A program made the translations under genes and the position numbers. 47,279 bases of DNA from a virus, in IMG/VR virus record IMGVR_UViG_3300001373_000006, positions 1-47,279 of that record, one strand, 5' to 3'. Each line of letters starts with the position of its first letter. Positions within the stretch are counted from its first letter, which is position 1. Shown one piece after another: positions 17,602 through 27,274 of this stretch. The notes beneath the pieces were generated by a model. The model was not told the origin of the DNA. It saw only the letters and a program-made list of their open reading frames with translations, and did not search any database.

Positions 17602-18780
17602 CTAAACATCAAAACTACCAGATGGTGATTCACTATCCAGTGTACTATTTATGGTGTCATCATCGTCAGATTCCTGATCTTTGATATTATCAGCACTTGA
17701 TATATCATCGTGTTCAAGTTTCTTAATAATATCCAACAATTCCAATAGATGTTTTTTCTGTTTTTCAATAATCTTAATTAGATTGTTATACTCAGGAGAA
17801 TCTTTTTTCATTTTTGAAAGATTCTGTTCCAATCTTGTAATATTCACCAAGACCAATTCACTCTGATCTATAAGTGATTTTGTAAGATCAATCTTCATGC
17901 AACTTATTGAGTATATTACATATCTTACAACAGTTACAGCAAGACATAAACCGATAATTCCGATAGTAACTTTGAAACCTATAGCTGCTACAACTACTAA
18001 CGGAATCATTTCTTGTGATTGCGATGGTTCGCCAAAAATCTCACTCTCAGTACCGGATTTATTTTTTTCTTCCTGTATAATTGACAGTACATAATTTTTT
18101 GGATTAGTAATACCTTCATATTTCACAACAGTTTTTATTATATTTTTACAAACTGATGAAATAAATACAGGATATTTTGAACAATAATCTTTATTCGCCA
18201 TATCGAATGTATAACCGGAATCAATTTTAACAATATACTCAGCAAGTGATAATGTCATGAATTCCAAAGCATATACAAGAGCTACATACTCTATATATAC
18301 AAACATCATTGAATCATTACCTTTTTTACTTGAAGTATATGCTATACCAAATGCATTTGCATAATTTTTATCTGTAAGAATTTTAAATATTCTGATATAT
18401 AAATCAAATATTGTATTATAAGATGATTTCTTATAATTTTGATTTATTGCTTCATACATATTAAACACAGATTTCAATACCTTAGAATCCCTTTTAAAAT
18501 ACAAACCTTGTGTCGATTCAAGGTCATCGATATATTTCTTAGGTATACCGGATTTCAGTTTATTACGAAAATTCCAAACGACCAAATTTGAAATTACATT
18601 AAAAATCGGTGAAAGTTTTGTCATAGGTACAGATTTATTTTTATCTTTCATGATTTTTTCTGCCCTACTAAACTCAATTTCTATATCTTTATAAGGCTCT
18701 CTCGATATCTTAAAAAAATTTATAATTCCGAGAACCTTCGACATAAGGTCTGACTCTAAACTTACTGTGTTATATCTCAT
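17602..18780 (-). CDS. Probable virion protein with hydrophobic hairpin, 392 residues
   Basis: Not a family I can name. SLE|S occurs at residues 7-9, a possible prohead protease site. Residues ~1-240 are helical and soluble-looking; 259-293 are strongly hydrophobic (IPLVVVAAIGF then IGIIGLCLAVTVV), enough for one long or two short membrane spans; 300-360 form a likely coiled coil (repeated Leu/Ile with Lys/Glu); the C-terminus is acidic. A membrane-active protein within an internal-head-protein block could be ejected with DNA, which is inference. The start is the ATG at 18780 with TGGAG upstream; an in-frame TTG at 18813 precedes that site. It is second in an operon after the 381-residue gene (45-base gap). 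Confidence 0.72.
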   Translation of the reverse strand: MRYNTVSLESDLMSKVLGIINFFKISREPYKDIEIEFSRAEKIMKDKNKSVPMTKLSPIFNVISNLVVWNFRNKLKSGIPKKYIDDLESTQGLYFKRDSKVLKSVFNMYEAINQNYKKSSYNTIFDLYIRIFKILTDKNYANAFGIAYTSSKKGNDSMMFVYIEYVALVYALEFMTLSLAEYIVKIDSGYTFDMANKDYCSKYPVFISSVCKNIIKTVVKYEGITNPKNYVLSIIQEEKNKSGTESEIFGEPSQSQEMIPLVVVAAIGFKVTIGIIGLCLAVTVVRYVIYSISCMKIDLTKSLIDQSELVLVNITRLEQNLSKMKKDSPEYNNLIKIIEKQKKHLLELLDIIKKLEHDDISSADNIKDQESDDDDTINSTLDSESPSGSFDV

Positions 18781-18825
18781 ATCTTGTAAATCTCCATTTA
18801 AGTGTTTTGTCAAACAGGGTAAAAA

Positions 18826-19971
18826 TTATTGAACTTTATACACCATCGTCTTAAGCAATTTTTCGATATCTTTGGTACCTTGCTCGGTATTAGATGTATA
18901 TTCTTTTATAATATCGCTTTTTCTGATAGTCGTACTGCTATTAAAACCATTAAATGTAAACTCTAATGTACCCGTGGTAGTATCGACTACACAGAGACAT
19001 AATAACATGAGTTTATTGATCAATGTATCGCCTTCTTTGGCTTTAATTTTATTCCAAAGATTTCCAAAACCTTCTTCGATTTCGTCTTTTGTTACAACAA
19101 GTGTACAAATAGGCATAACATCGATCTTATTCTTTGATGAAGATGTTACAAGTTTAATAAAATTACCTATATCAAAAAACATTTTCTTCTTCATCAGTTG
19201 ACGAAACCAAGGATGTCTTCCGAGACGAGCATAAAGATCTTTATCTTTCTTAGCCTTTTCGAGTTGAAATAGTATATCTTTAAATAGACTTATTTCACCA
19301 CTAAGAAATCTTACAAGTGTAAGTATCGGTTTATTTTCTCTGAAGTATGAAAAAATACGAGATGATTCTTCATCTGTTATAAAATTCGGAATAGCTTTGA
19401 TAGCAATAGGAATTTCAACATCAACTGCATGTTCTCCACCACCCATCTTTAATTTAACCGAAATAACAGTTGGATCAGATGCCTTGAATTTTTCCAATAT
19501 TTTCATACTTGATACTGATGGTCGTTTAATATCATCAGTAGTATCATCTTCTAATGAATTGTATGGCGTAAGCGATTCTTTTGAAATCTTAACTTTAAGA
19601 TCATTAGATATACTAACAGAAGCATTAGCTTTATAACCATCGATAAAATCTTCAGCTTCTCCAGAATAGAACTTAATTAAGTGAGTACTTGGATCTGTTC
19701 CATCAAATATAGGATTTAAACCCATTGATATCATTGTAAATATTGAATACTGTACTTCAAGATATTTACAAATAGCATTAAGAAGATTTTCATCATCTCC
19801 TATAACACCCTCGGATAATATCACAGGGTAAGTCATTACAGCTTTTTTTGCCATTTTTGTTATGGAGTTGGGACCTTGAGTGAATCCTTTTATAGATGCA
19901 ATACTTCGATCTGTAGCTACTGTATCTGAATATTTACCGACCATGCTAGAAACATCACTTATAAATCCCAT
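18826..19971 (-). CDS. Probable virion protein, 381 residues
   Basis: No firm family. The N-terminal part has KKAVMTYPVILSEGV (about 42-56) followed by a helix with LEVQYSIFTMI (about 73-83), a pattern I associate with internal or structural proteins of large myoviruses. A linker with SKES and NSLEDD (about 130-143) contains S-x-E triplets. The C-terminal half contains GRHPWFRQLMKKK (about 255-267). No membrane segment. The ATG at 19971 follows AAGGAAG. It is the first gene of a unit with the hydrophobic-hairpin protein and has a divergent promoter region shared with the plus-strand gene at 20106. Confidence 0.7.
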   Translation of the reverse strand: MGFISDVSSMVGKYSDTVATDRSIASIKGFTQGPNSITKMAKKAVMTYPVILSEGVIGDDENLLNAICKYLEVQYSIFTMISMGLNPIFDGTDPSTHLIKFYSGEAEDFIDGYKANASVSISNDLKVKISKESLTPYNSLEDDTTDDIKRPSVSSMKILEKFKASDPTVISVKLKMGGGEHAVDVEIPIAIKAIPNFITDEESSRIFSYFRENKPILTLVRFLSGEISLFKDILFQLEKAKKDKDLYARLGRHPWFRQLMKKKMFFDIGNFIKLVTSSSKNKIDVMPICTLVVTKDEIEEGFGNLWNKIKAKEGDTLINKLMLLCLCVVDTTTGTLEFTFNGFNSSTTIRKSDIIKEYTSNTEQGTKDIEKLLKTMVYKVQ

Positions 19972-20024
19972 ATAAACTTCCTTTTGATGTATTTTTTCTA
20001 CACTTACTACAATTAATTGTGTTA

Positions 20025-20036
20025 CATTAATCTGTT
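20025..20036 (-). promoter_or_regulatory. AACA-N6-TG late-type promoter motif
   Basis: AACA-GATTAA-TG on the minus strand, 54 bases before the ATG at 19971. Confidence 0.55.
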
Positions 20037-20060
20037 CTTTTACTTAATGATCTATTCAAT

Positions 20061-20072
20061 AACATCATAATA
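20061..20072 (+). promoter_or_regulatory. AACA-N6-TA late-type promoter motif
   Basis: AACA-TCATAA-TA, 33 bases before the ATG at 20106; back-to-back with the minus-strand motif at 20025-20036. Confidence 0.6.
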
Positions 20073-20105
20073 AGAGGTGCAAGTTTAACAAAAAAGGTGA
20101 CAAAT

Positions 20106-21320
20106 ATGATATACGCAAACAATGAAAATATTAATACTGATAAATATGGTGAGATAGATTCTGGTAGTAGTGTATCATTGCCTGTAGGTGGAGATAAAAT
20201 AGGATCTATTCTAAATAGTATTGCTACTAATTCATCTAATGCTAGAGGATTATTTAGTAAGAGTGTGACTGGAGAATATAATGAAGATAAAGCTCTTACA
20301 AATAGTATTGAAGAGTGGTATTCTAGAGCATTAGACTTGGTGGGATTAAATTTTAGCGATCCGATCCAAGCTTACGGTACCCACTTTAATAAAAATATGC
20401 AAACTCTTGGGTTAGATCCTCAACGTCCAGGTAATTCATATGCATTTTTCACAAGACCCGATCTCAATTTGGTTAATTTGGATAAAGGTAAAGGTATAAC
20501 GCCATTTTTTGATTATATACTAACTACAGAGATTGGTAACTATGTAGCTGAGTATTTACAGTATCCTAATAGTGTAGCTAGTAGAGTGAGTCTTGATAAT
20601 AAATATAAGACAGATTCTCCATTCGATCCTCTAAAAACAAACATGTGTAAAGAAGTTAGCGGATTAAAAGATATTGTATTGGATAGTTTCGAAACTGTTG
20701 GTGATTTTACAGGACATCAGTTATCATATGCTACTGGATCCGATGGATATGATAGTATCGGAGAAGTTACAGTAACTTTTGAGGACACCACATTATCACC
20801 AATATTTTTAAGTCATTATCTTCTCATTCAATATATTCATGAAGTTGCACGTGGAAATTACTGGCCTAAATACGAATATCTTGCTAATAGAATTATTGAC
20901 TATACAATTTCAATATATTTATTCAAATTAGCTGAAGATAATATGACTATATTGAGATGGGGTAAATTAACTGGATGTTATCCAATAAGTCTTCCACTTA
21001 ATACTCTCAATCATAGTAGAGAGTCGAAAATTGATGAATTTGATGATATTAGCATAACTTACAAATATAATTTTTATGAACCGATGGATCCACGAGTATT
21101 TATGGATTTCAATAAATTGACATATCCATTAGCTATGCAAAACGGAAGTAAAGATATGTTTGATATTAATGCCAAACTGAATACATTTGGCTCTTTAGAG
21201 CTAAAAGATCCGTCTCACCCAGAAAGGTTACTGGCAGAAAGTCCTGAATTACTTACTCGTGCTGATAGTATATGGGGAAAATACCCGTTAGTAATCGGGA
21301 ATAAATTAATATTTGTATAA
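20106..21320 (+). CDS. Probable tail/baseplate structural protein, 404 residues
   Basis: A conserved-looking SYAFFTRPDLNLVNL segment (about residues 107-121) and an ITYKYNFYEPMDPRVFMDFNKL region near 320 are typical of structural proteins from large myoviruses; I cannot give a T4 equivalent with certainty. The protein is a mixed fold without membrane segments. The start is the ATG at 20106, five bases after GGTGA; an in-frame GTG at 20097 overlaps that ribosome binding site. It leads a three-gene plus-strand unit with the gp6-like wedge protein and the 597-residue protein (gaps of 24 and 11 bases), so a baseplate or tube-baseplate junction role is plausible. Confidence 0.7.
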   Translation: MIYANNENINTDKYGEIDSGSSVSLPVGGDKIGSILNSIATNSSNARGLFSKSVTGEYNEDKALTNSIEEWYSRALDLVGLNFSDPIQAYGTHFNKNMQTLGLDPQRPGNSYAFFTRPDLNLVNLDKGKGITPFFDYILTTEIGNYVAEYLQYPNSVASRVSLDNKYKTDSPFDPLKTNMCKEVSGLKDIVLDSFETVGDFTGHQLSYATGSDGYDSIGEVTVTFEDTTLSPIFLSHYLLIQYIHEVARGNYWPKYEYLANRIIDYTISIYLFKLAEDNMTILRWGKLTGCYPISLPLNTLNHSRESKIDEFDDISITYKYNFYEPMDPRVFMDFNKLTYPLAMQNGSKDMFDINAKLNTFGSLELKDPSHPERLLAESPELLTRADSIWGKYPLVIGNKLIFV

Positions 21321-21344
21321 AATTGAAATAAGGGAAAGATAAAT

Positions 21345-24300
21345 ATGGCTTCTAAAGTTGGATCTATCAAAAGTACTGCCGGTACTATAAACCATTTTGT
21401 ACAAGCTGTTGAAAATAACTTACTCGGTACTAACGAGAAGTTATCTGAATCTCCAACATCTTTTATAAATATCTTATTAGATCAGATTGGATCTATAAAT
21501 GCTGCAAACTTTTTTGAAATGCTATCAATAAAAGAAGAGGCTGTCAAATCTACAGCAAGATTAAGACGATCGTTAGTAAGATATCTTAATTCAGATGAAT
21601 TTGTAAATATACTTGGTACACCCGCATCATATTCATTCAATCTCGGATTTAAAGTATCAGATCTGATAGAATATAGTGCAAGAGTTGAAAACTCTACTGA
21701 TATTCTGTATAAGTCAACTATAGATAAGGATTCTGTAGTTGCACTGATAGATAGACCTACATATACATTTGATAATGATATTGATATCTATATAAGGGAA
21801 TCTGTAGTAGGGTTAAGTTTGGAAAAGAAATACAATTTCTTTGCTAAATATAATCCAGTTGCTGGTTCAGTATACGGTTCAGTTTCAAATCCATTTATCA
21901 AAAGTTTTACTCAGATAGTTGATGGAGAGAAATATTTTATATTGAATTTGTTACTGAATCAATACCAACGAAATTATAATGAATTCAATTCTCTCAATTC
22001 ATCATCGAATAAGTATGAACTCACAGTAAGTTATCCTAATCAATTACATGCATTCGAAGTAATGTATAAAGCTAGTGAAACTAGTCCGTGGGAAATTTTA
22101 AGAGGTGAACCTGATGGCGTGATCATTAAAGATGGTTATAATTTCAGTTTACTCGATAGAGTTACAGGTATACACTATTTAAACATTAAGTTCAGTAGAA
22201 ATCCAAACTATTTTTCACCGGTAAATGGTTCATCTATAAAAATTGTAACCTATACTACCAATGGTAAATCTGGAAATTTCATTCTAAATGGGTGGAATAC
22301 TAATGCACCTCCTATACGTGGTATAAGTTTTACACAGAATATAGATGATCCATATCAATATGCTATTACAAAGATGACACCGCTTATAACGATATCGAGC
22401 GCTGAATCTGCTGGTGGAAAAGATGAGATGTCTATAGACGATTTACGTAATCATGTCATTCGAAAATCTGATTCTAAATCGATAACTCTTACCGAATTGG
22501 AAGAAATCGCAAAAGAACACGGGTTAAGGTTCTCAAAGGAAAGAGCTGACATACTTCAGATATATTATAGATTGAGTGGTATTATTAAATCATCATCTAC
22601 AATTATTGATTCTACCACTGGTTTAGTAGAACTTGATCTCGGTAAGCTTCAGTATTCGCAGTTAACAGCTACAAGAATAATGTCACCTAAGACATTTATT
22701 AACTACGCCAATGAAAAATATTATCTTATCAATCAGGATAATATATCCGATATATCGACATATATAGCTAATTATAATAAACTCAATCTTGATATATCGG
22801 AAAGAGAATTCTTTTTTCCATATTTCATGAGAATCAATTTGACTGAATATGTCGATTGTAAGGTATATGACATGTATGTTAATGATATACGTGCGATGAC
22901 ATTTGAATTTTTCAATGAATCATCAACATCTGAAGCTAGTATTGATTTTTGCACGATAAGTAGAAATCCGATAGATGATGAAATTTACACAAGTACTATT
23001 GATAATATTGATTATCCACTGATAAAAGGTGCTTATAAGGTAAGTTGTACCATTCAGGTTGGTGATATAATATATGATCAGATTATTGATGATGATCTTG
23101 TACGAATTTATATCAAATTAACCGGTAGTGAAAAAAGTTATATTATAAACAATGAAAATGTAATAATAACTAAAATTGATGATGATAATAAATTAATAAC
23201 ACTTGAAGCTGTGTTATATACTGATTGTGGCGTTGATACTTATGATCGTATTACAGCTATTGATAACAGTGTTAAATCATTCCCGAGACAATTGAATGAT
23301 GATGATGTATATCTAATCGATTCAACATTTGATTTATCTATAAATATATCATTTAAAGGAACCAAAAGATCAAGTAATTCATTATATGATTCAATTTTAA
23401 CAAATGAAGATATCGCTGATGGTTTCGGTGGTATGTCTGCGGTATATACACTTAAGGAAGTCTCATTCCTTAAAAATATCACAGATATAATAAAACCAAT
23501 TATCGATGTCAAAGTTAGTCGTGGAGAACGTTTAAGATATGAAGAAAACGTTCCTGATACATATGAACAGACAATATTCGAAACAGATATCAATGGAGAA
23601 ATCGTATATGAAAACTTGACATTACCTAATGGTGAAGTTAAGGTTATACCAAAAATTCTTCATAAAAGATATGATATTAAATACGACACTGAAGGTGATA
23701 TTATATATAAATATATAATAGGTGATTATAAAAACGATGAAGATACAGGTCTTCCATTATATGAAAATGACGAAGAAGTAGTATATATTGAAGCTCGTGA
23801 TTTCCCATTACTTGATCGAATATATGCTGAACAATCAAGTTATAAAAATACAATAGATGCATTTGGAATGCTTGTTGATAAAGTCAAATCATTTCAAAAA
23901 TTATGCCCAACAGGAACATCTGGCAAACTAGGTGTACTAAACACAATTGGTTCTGGGAATTATGCATTTATTAATAGAAAGACCAATATACAGGAATCTA
24001 TCGATAGATTGGCTTTAAGTTTCCATATTGGTATAAAACCTGAAAATTCAGATATAGATAATGACATCTTAATAGAGACAGCGACTTCCGCTATTGTAAC
24101 TTATATTCAAAATAACTCGACATCAGAGTCAATGTCATTTATGGAAATGTTAGATGATATTAAATCTCAGAATTTCGGTGTAAGGTATTTTGAGTTATAT
24201 AAGGTTAATGATTACGATGAAGGAGTTTGTCATTCTATATTTTCAAAAAGTAGTACTGAAAATAATTTCGATATCATAACGATAAAGAATAAAGTCAGTG

Positions 24301-24353
24301 TTACCGATGGTGTTATGAGCTTTATCCCAGATATTAAAATAACAATAATTTGA
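21345..24353 (+). CDS. Probable baseplate wedge protein, gp6/J-like, 1002 residues
   Basis: Large size, position in a structural operon and motifs suggest a baseplate wedge protein like T4 gp6. Residues 30-100 (FINILLDQIGSINAANFF, then STARLRRSLVRYL) match the helical N-terminal arm of such proteins. A central beta region contains GEPDGVIIKDGYNF and GSSIKIVTYTTNGKSGNF (about 250-310), which resembles baseplate J domains, followed by SIDDLRNHVIRKSDSKSIT (about 363-381) and TELEEIAKEHG. The C-terminal half is beta-rich and acidic. In T4 gp6 dimers form the continuous ring round the hub. The ATG at 21345 follows AAGGGAAAG. No truncation is seen. Confidence 0.62.
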   Translation: MASKVGSIKSTAGTINHFVQAVENNLLGTNEKLSESPTSFINILLDQIGSINAANFFEMLSIKEEAVKSTARLRRSLVRYLNSDEFVNILGTPASYSFNLGFKVSDLIEYSARVENSTDILYKSTIDKDSVVALIDRPTYTFDNDIDIYIRESVVGLSLEKKYNFFAKYNPVAGSVYGSVSNPFIKSFTQIVDGEKYFILNLLLNQYQRNYNEFNSLNSSSNKYELTVSYPNQLHAFEVMYKASETSPWEILRGEPDGVIIKDGYNFSLLDRVTGIHYLNIKFSRNPNYFSPVNGSSIKIVTYTTNGKSGNFILNGWNTNAPPIRGISFTQNIDDPYQYAITKMTPLITISSAESAGGKDEMSIDDLRNHVIRKSDSKSITLTELEEIAKEHGLRFSKERADILQIYYRLSGIIKSSSTIIDSTTGLVELDLGKLQYSQLTATRIMSPKTFINYANEKYYLINQDNISDISTYIANYNKLNLDISEREFFFPYFMRINLTEYVDCKVYDMYVNDIRAMTFEFFNESSTSEASIDFCTISRNPIDDEIYTSTIDNIDYPLIKGAYKVSCTIQVGDIIYDQIIDDDLVRIYIKLTGSEKSYIINNENVIITKIDDDNKLITLEAVLYTDCGVDTYDRITAIDNSVKSFPRQLNDDDVYLIDSTFDLSINISFKGTKRSSNSLYDSILTNEDIADGFGGMSAVYTLKEVSFLKNITDIIKPIIDVKVSRGERLRYEENVPDTYEQTIFETDINGEIVYENLTLPNGEVKVIPKILHKRYDIKYDTEGDIIYKYIIGDYKNDEDTGLPLYENDEEVVYIEARDFPLLDRIYAEQSSYKNTIDAFGMLVDKVKSFQKLCPTGTSGKLGVLNTIGSGNYAFINRKTNIQESIDRLALSFHIGIKPENSDIDNDILIETATSAIVTYIQNNSTSESMSFMEMLDDIKSQNFGVRYFELYKVNDYDEGVCHSIFSKSSTENNFDIITIKNKVSVTDGVMSFIPDIKITII

Positions 24354-24364
24354 GGAGATTTTTT

Positions 24365-26158
24365 ATGAAAAATGGTATAAATATTACCGAACCTGAGTTG
24401 CGTTCTATAATTTCATCAGAAAGTGTGAAGTTCAAAAAGAGAATTTCGAAAGAACTTCTTGGTAAGAAAATTGCACAGATTGCACTTAGTGTTGCCGGTA
24501 AGGTTGACAGTAGTCTTGAAAATGCTGACATTGTTGGAGTTCTTCAAAATCACTTTGTGAATTCAATTTCAAAAACAATGAAACCTGGTCTTGTAAACTC
24601 TCTGGAAAATGGTGGAATTGGTACCAACTTTGCAGAAGAGATTGGTTCGATGATCAATAAATACGTTGCTCAGGAAGCGTATTATAGGTCAAATGATCTT
24701 AAGAAAAAATACGGTGTCGGTACTTCACTTAATGATACTGATCGAAAGGATATTATTGCTGATATCGATAAAACTTTCGAATCAACAGATCTACAGCTTG
24801 AACTCTCAGAATCATTCAATGATGAATATAATGGCCTGGTAAGGGCACAGGAAGAACAGATAATTGACGAATCTGTTAAAGAGATAAAGAATTTTATCGA
24901 TGATGCTGAGCAGAAAGCTGAAGTTACCCGTACTATTATCAATGAGTTCAAAGAAGTATCCGAAAAAGCAAAAGATGAACAGGAAGCACTCAAACCTGCA
25001 GATGTTACACCTCCTGTAGATGACGGTACTCCTCCGATTGATGACTCTAAAGGTGCAACTGGTTCTACTGAATCGAAAATTTTCGATAGTACAGAGTTTA
25101 TCAAATCGAAAATTCCGGTTACCGCTGAACGTTTTTCAATTGAAAATGACAATGGTTCATTTACTAAGAAAAAATTGATGGATATTCTATTTACTCTTGA
25201 AGAAGAGAGTAATTCCATCGTTGAAGATCGCGAATACGTCAATAAACGTATCAAATCAATTTACAATGATGCTGTAACTGTGAAAGACTTCGATATTTCA
25301 AAAGTTGAAGATCTTGAGAAGACCTTTGACAGTGCTATAAAAGATGTCGATACTGCATTCTCCGCATACCGGATGATTGGTCTGAATGTAAATTCAGATG
25401 AAGCTGCATTTAAAGCTGATAAAGATACACTTGATATCATTGGTAAAATGTCAAATCTTGTCAATAAAGACGAAAATGATAATGTTAATGATACTGAGAT
25501 TCTCTCAATATCATCTAATGTTAAACCGGTTACATCTGTTGAAGAATTTATCGATATGGCATTTGATAATTTCCAGCTCAAAACAGCAAAACCAGAAACA
25601 ATTACGGATTATGATGAGTATAAGAAAGCTACAGAAGTACGGGATACTTTGATGGCTGAATTTCTTATCGATGGGATGAAGCATATTCCTGAAGCCCGAG
25701 CTCAGAGAGTTAAAGAGTTATCATCAGGTTTGAAGAAACTTGCTGGAACTGATGCTATTGAGTATCTTAATAGTAAAAGAATCAAAAGCATATATTACAA
25801 AACTGCAAAAATAGCTGATCCAGGCATCTTTGTTGACTTCAAAGTAGAAGCTGACAGAGTTAAGGAAATGATCAGTAAGGCATATAGCACCGACAAATAC
25901 GATAGCCTCGTTGATGATTTCTTTGTCAATAATAAAATAAATGGAAAAGTATCTGAAGAGAATTACTTCGAAATGGCAGCTTTTAAAGCCACGATGGATA
26001 TCTCCAAAGAATCAGAAAATTTTTCAAGTGAAGAGAATCGTGTCAAGATTAAGAGTTATGGAAAAATATTTGCTTCATATCTCAAAACACTTGAAGCGAC
26101 TCAGATTATCAGTAAACGTGATGTTGCAGAATATGCACGAACGATATCAATGAAATAA
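24365..26158 (+). CDS. Unknown helical virion or scaffold protein, 597 residues
   Basis: No family recognised. Residues ~1-205 are helical, followed by an acidic linker with PPVDD and PPIDD (about 213-228), then an S/T-rich patch with STE|S (about 234-236) and FSIE|N (about 258-261), then a long helical, acidic half with no membrane segments. The linker followed by two S-x-E sites would let a prohead protease split the protein in two, which would suit a scaffold or internal core protein; this is inference. Codon use is less AT-rich, suggesting good expression. The start is the ATG at 24365 after GGAGA; the in-frame TTG at 24350 overlaps the previous stop and precedes the ribosome binding site. 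Confidence 0.72.
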   Translation: MKNGINITEPELRSIISSESVKFKKRISKELLGKKIAQIALSVAGKVDSSLENADIVGVLQNHFVNSISKTMKPGLVNSLENGGIGTNFAEEIGSMINKYVAQEAYYRSNDLKKKYGVGTSLNDTDRKDIIADIDKTFESTDLQLELSESFNDEYNGLVRAQEEQIIDESVKEIKNFIDDAEQKAEVTRTIINEFKEVSEKAKDEQEALKPADVTPPVDDGTPPIDDSKGATGSTESKIFDSTEFIKSKIPVTAERFSIENDNGSFTKKKLMDILFTLEEESNSIVEDREYVNKRIKSIYNDAVTVKDFDISKVEDLEKTFDSAIKDVDTAFSAYRMIGLNVNSDEAAFKADKDTLDIIGKMSNLVNKDENDNVNDTEILSISSNVKPVTSVEEFIDMAFDNFQLKTAKPETITDYDEYKKATEVRDTLMAEFLIDGMKHIPEARAQRVKELSSGLKKLAGTDAIEYLNSKRIKSIYYKTAKIADPGIFVDFKVEADRVKEMISKAYSTDKYDSLVDDFFVNNKINGKVSEENYFEMAAFKATMDISKESENFSSEENRVKIKSYGKIFASYLKTLEATQIISKRDVAEYARTISMK

Positions 26159-26162
26159 ATAT

Positions 26163-26189
26163 AATAGTGGAGGTATTACCTCCACTATT
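26163..26189. terminator. Bidirectional terminator between convergent genes
   Basis: AATAGTGGAGG / CCTCCACTATT perfect 11-bp stem with a TATTA loop, flanked by A/T on both sides. Nearly the same sequence as the terminator at 6828-6851. Confidence 0.9.
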
Positions 26190-26222
26190 TATTATTTATG
26201 ATGTACTCAAATTACTACCCAT

Positions 26223-27107
26223 TTATGAGAAGATTGAATATGTTACTCTTTTGGCACTATCTATCTCATCCATAAATGTAGGCGAGTGAACTACTTTACT
26301 GAATAATTCTGCATTATATAGTTCGCTCAGAGTGATTGCAGTTGGACCTGAACCAAGAACAATACCGGTTTTTTCATTTGCTGTGACGAGACCGAATTCG
26401 GTTAACTTTGCTTCAGAATTCAAACTTCCGTTTACAGCTTTATAGTATTCTTTGAAATCTTCCGGATCAATATACAGATAAAATTCATAGAATACATGTA
26501 TAGCAGTATCTTTAAGTTCATGTGTTCCGAATGAAGTTACCGGATTACTATGGATATCACGGATGACATATGCTGTACCATTTGCTTCCTGTGAAATAAT
26601 ATTACCTATTTCAAACTTTTTCAAATAATAGACGATATACCATTCACCGTTAATCATTCTGCGTCTACGGATACGATACTTTGCACGCTCGGCTTCAGTA
26701 AGATCAGTTTCAACACCTTCTTTGATACAGCGAAACGGAACCATATTATAAAGACGAGTTTCATAGTTCCTTGGTTTCGACATCAAAAGTGGTGATGAAT
26801 TCTCAATACCACCGGTACCAATACAGAAATATTGAATTTTTCTTGCAAAGTAATCCTGAATTTCTGTAGTATCAGGACAAAGAAGTGATGTAGGATTCTG
26901 GAATTCAGCATCATTATTAATTGATTCTCTTAATGATGTACTGATTGTACGATGAATCTCAGGTTGAAATGACGATCCACCTTTAAACATACATTCCATA
27001 GCAACTCTTCCACCAAATGCTGTAACATTTTCTGTGGTAAATTCGAGTTTACCAGTTTTTACATCGTGAAGGTCTACCCTTGTTTTAAAAGACAAAATAT
27101 CACCCAT
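26223..27107 (-). CDS. Probable baseplate-type structural protein, 294 residues
   Basis: Mixed alpha/beta protein with FCIGTGGIENSSPLL (about residues 94-108), then LYNMVPFRCI, a basic RYRIRRRRM-like patch (about 141-150), YIVYYLKKFEIGNII and a C-terminal ITLSELYNAELF region. From memory, this F-x-x-G-x-G...P...P-x-R...YYLK layout occurs in tail-associated proteins of large myoviruses; a relation to T4 baseplate wedge proteins such as gp8 is possible but unproved. The ribosome binding site AGGAG lies within the last codons of the tiny gene upstream (27110-27274), only two bases separating the genes, so it ends a tightly coupled four-gene unit starting at 29928. Confidence 0.7.
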   Translation of the reverse strand: MGDILSFKTRVDLHDVKTGKLEFTTENVTAFGGRVAMECMFKGGSSFQPEIHRTISTSLRESINNDAEFQNPTSLLCPDTTEIQDYFARKIQYFCIGTGGIENSSPLLMSKPRNYETRLYNMVPFRCIKEGVETDLTEAERAKYRIRRRRMINGEWYIVYYLKKFEIGNIISQEANGTAYVIRDIHSNPVTSFGTHELKDTAIHVFYEFYLYIDPEDFKEYYKAVNGSLNSEAKLTEFGLVTANEKTGIVLGSGPTAITLSELYNAELFSKVVHSPTFMDEIDSAKRVTYSIFS

Positions 27108-27109
27108 AA

Positions 27110-27274
27110 TTAATAGCTCCTAGGTTTTGAAATATCAGTTATAGTTACCAGTTCGACACCTTTAAGATCATCAGTACTTCTCTTTATTTGGGTTGGAGAT
27201 ATACCTCTGATCGTTTTTACATAATTTTGAGATTCAGTAGATATAGTTAAATCTAATTGAGTTATTTCTTTCAT
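27110..27274 (-). CDS. Small protein in tail operon, 54 residues
   Basis: A short open frame (MKEITQLDLTIS...KPRSY) fully bracketed by genes of the same operon. AGAGGAC precedes the ATG at 27274 by about nine bases, and the ATG directly follows the stop of the 52-residue gene (TAAATG). Its own last codons supply the ribosome binding site of the next gene. Charged and soluble; no function recognised. Tight spacing and the ribosome binding site make it a real gene despite its size. Confidence 0.75.
   Translation of the reverse strand: MKEITQLDLTISTESQNYVKTIRGISPTQIKRSTDDLKGVELVTITDISKPRSY

Noticed and set aside
24682-25254. Minus-strand open frame of 190 codons
   Set aside because: Ser/Leu-rich shadow of the 597-residue plus-strand gene; no ribosome binding site or independent promoter.
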